6,931 nt of DNA, taken from contig JAGSHR010000123.1 in assembly GCA_029855985.1 (NCBI GenBank), forward strand, positions 1 to 6,931. The letters run 5' to 3'. The DNA comes from Candidatus Njordarchaeota archaeon (GTDB taxonomy: Archaea; Thermoproteota; JANJXX01; Panguiarchaeales; Panguiarchaeaceae). Shown here in pieces: positions 5,485 through 6,931 of the stretch. A program made the position numbers and the translations under genes. Below the pieces are notes generated by a model, which saw only the letters and a program-made list of their open reading frames with translations, was not told where the DNA came from and did not search any database. The first letter of the stretch is position 1, and every line of letters starts with the position of its first letter.

Positions 5485-6834
5485 ATGAGTATAGATGTTT
5501 TAGAAATTTCAAATGAAGTGTTGGATAAAATTTTAAAGATTGCCGACGGTGGAATCGTTTTAACACAACGCTCAATTTCACATCAATTGAGGTTTTCCCA
5601 AAACAAAATTGACATAATAAAAACCTGGAGGGAAACCAGTATAAACATGCTCTTGGAAAAAGACCAGAAAGTAAACATTCTGAATATCACTTACCCGGGT
5701 TTAGAAGATATTGACAAAATAATGGAAATGGCGAAAATAGCTCTAGAGAAGTCCCAACCCAAACCAATTTACGCCCCCATACCTGAACCCTCTGAGAACT
5801 ACCCGAAGATCGAAGGAAAAATAGACACAGATACAAGAGATAAACCAGAAAAAATGAGTGAAATAGCAAAAAAGATAATAGACACAGCCACAAGTGAAGG
5901 AGCTAAAAGAGTCGCAGGAAGCATTAGGGGAAACTACATAGAAATAGGATTAGCAACTTCCAGTGGAACACAGTTAAAAGACGGGTACACTAACGCTATA
6001 TTAGATGTTCGAGCGTTCAATAATGGAACAGCGACAGGCCACAGCTCACAGATCGCAAGAGGCTTCAATAAACTCAACCCAGAAAAGGTAAGCCTAGAGG
6101 CCGCAGAAACATCTAAACTCAACACCGTTCAAAAAACGCTAGACCCAGGAAGATATGATACACTGTTAACCCCTAATGCCGTTGCAGGAATAATGAATTT
6201 AGTAGCGGGTTCATCCTCTGCGTTCTCTGTACTAATGGGATTTAGCTTCTTTAGAGATAAAGTTGGTAAAAATGTTGCAGCAGAGAACTTTAACTTGATT
6301 GATAACCCATTAAACATTGATTCAGCCCGTCCTAGGTCATTCGATGACGAGGGTGTGCCGACAAGAAAAAATGTTTTGATCGAAAATGGGGTGCTTAAAA
6401 CTCTGCTTCACAATAGATTCACTGCAAAAGCGTTTAACACTGAACATACCGGTAATGCAGGGTGGATGTTCCCCAATCCATGGCACCTCTACGTTTTACC
6501 TGGAGATGCTAAAAGGGAAGAGCTTCTAGAACAACTTAACAAGGGAATTATCGTCAATAACATCACGTATATTAGGTTCCAGAACTACGTGCAAGGAGAT
6601 TTCTCGGGAATAATTAGAGATGGTGTATTCTACGTAGAGAACGGGGAGATAAAGCACGCTGTAAAAGGTTTAAGGTTCTCAGACAACGCATTGAGATTGC
6701 TATCAAACATTAACGGTATTGGAAGTGACACAGAGAACATCTTCCACTGGTGGTTAGAGTACGATACACCAGTTTACACCCCAAGTCTTTTGGTCAAAGA
6801 ATGTGGATTCACAAAAGCTCACGGCGAACGATAA
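5485..6834 (+). CDS. tldE: TldE (PmbA), non-metal subunit of the TldD/TldE protease
   Basis: This is the paralogous partner of TldD, needed with it to form the closed heterodimeric chamber in which TldD cuts extended peptides. The 449 aa length matches E. coli TldE/PmbA (450). The first half (about 1-215) is divergent, as usual. The second half carries PmbA-type motifs: LTPNAVAGIMN (about 229-238) sits where TldD has its HExxxH and has no metal ligands; then RSFDDEGVPTRKN (F286-D287-D288-E289-G290), LLHNRFTAKAF, TGNAG and, near the end, YVENGEIKHAVKGLRFSDN. No HExxxH is present anywhere, as expected for this subunit. ATG 5485 is fixed by the ribosome site immediately upstream. C440 near the end is the only cysteine, and it does not correspond to the TldD C-terminal cysteine motif. 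Assignment is firm. Confidence 0.95.
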   Translation: MSIDVLEISNEVLDKILKIADGGIVLTQRSISHQLRFSQNKIDIIKTWRETSINMLLEKDQKVNILNITYPGLEDIDKIMEMAKIALEKSQPKPIYAPIPEPSENYPKIEGKIDTDTRDKPEKMSEIAKKIIDTATSEGAKRVAGSIRGNYIEIGLATSSGTQLKDGYTNAILDVRAFNNGTATGHSSQIARGFNKLNPEKVSLEAAETSKLNTVQKTLDPGRYDTLLTPNAVAGIMNLVAGSSSAFSVLMGFSFFRDKVGKNVAAENFNLIDNPLNIDSARPRSFDDEGVPTRKNVLIENGVLKTLLHNRFTAKAFNTEHTGNAGWMFPNPWHLYVLPGDAKREELLEQLNKGIIVNNITYIRFQNYVQGDFSGIIRDGVFYVENGEIKHAVKGLRFSDNALRLLSNINGIGSDTENIFHWWLEYDTPVYTPSLLVKECGFTKAHGER

Positions 6835-6931
6835 ACAAAATGCTAAAAAATGCCTGGAAAACGTGAATAATAAAGGGGGCTTATTAAAGTAAGAAAGTAA
6901 AGTATAGGATACCGCAATGTTACTTTATCAA
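6835..6931 (+). other. 3' flank of tldE; possible promoter of a next gene
   Basis: No complete gene is seen here. No plus-strand T-run follows tldE, so its terminator is not evident; the T-rich side (six T opposite 6845-6850) is the minus strand. TTATTAAA (6881-6888) is a TATA-like box that predicts a plus-strand start near 6911, and an ATG at 6917 opens a frame that continues to the window edge for five codons. AAAGTAA is repeated at 6886-6892 and 6894-6900, and TAAAGTA (6898-6904) is the inverse complement of TACTTTA (6921-6927). These may be regulatory, but the evidence is slight. Confidence 0.25.

Noticed and set aside
5248..6317. Minus-strand open frames within tldD and tldE
   Set aside because: Both plus-strand genes are certain from their family motifs, and the shadows have no independent support.
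6843..6929. Minus-strand frame of about 29 codons running in from the right edge and ending at TAG, as the tail of a convergent gene
   Set aside because: It is too short to judge, and its aromatic/hydrophobic content follows from a T-rich strand. The minus-strand T-run just beyond it is compatible with such a gene, so sequence to the right is needed to exclude it.
1..6931. CRISPR arrays, tRNA or rRNA genes
   Set aside because: No regularly spaced repeats and no tRNA- or rRNA-like sequence was seen on either strand; the window is almost fully occupied by protein genes.

Overview
The window looks like chromosomal DNA of an archaeon, most likely a thermophilic member of the Thermoproteota (Crenarchaeota) or a close relative. 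The signs are AT-rich DNA, frequent AGA/AGG arginine and ATA isoleucine codons, TTG and GTG starts beside GGAG/AGGTG-type Shine-Dalgarno motifs, TATA-like boxes about 25-30 bp before likely transcription starts, a T-run terminator without a hairpin, and N-glycosylation sequons on the outer face of a membrane protein. No genus can be named from this sequence alone.

Layout, left to right. (1) Bases 1-1937 (+) hold most of an RND/MMPL-family membrane transporter whose N-terminus lies outside the window. (2) It converges, across a 38-bp T-rich spacer, on a minus-strand pair of genes I do not recognise: a 488-491 aa soluble protein (1976-3442/3451) and, upstream of it, a 123 aa protein (3561-3932). 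(3) A compact divergent promoter region (about 3933-4047) separates that pair from (4) tldD (4048-5472, +) and tldE/pmbA (5485-6834, +), the two subunits of the TldD/TldE metalloprotease, 12 bp apart in an apparent operon. (5) The last 97 bp are non-coding as far as can be seen and may contain the promoter of a further gene.

The part most worth attention is the minus-strand pair. Each of the two genes has its own upstream region with the same 13-base element, CAAACACTKTTAA, exactly 16 nt before the start codon if the larger gene starts at GTG 3442, and with an A/T-rich TATA-like box at the same distance upstream. This predicts co-regulation and settles a start codon. By eye, the larger protein has an N-terminal beta-grasp or pRiA4b/MM3350-like domain fused to a long helical region. 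The small one has a helix, beta-meander, helix order. Neither has a recognisable catalytic motif, so no function is assigned. tldD and the small gene are divergently transcribed from nearly abutting promoters, which may or may not mean a functional link.
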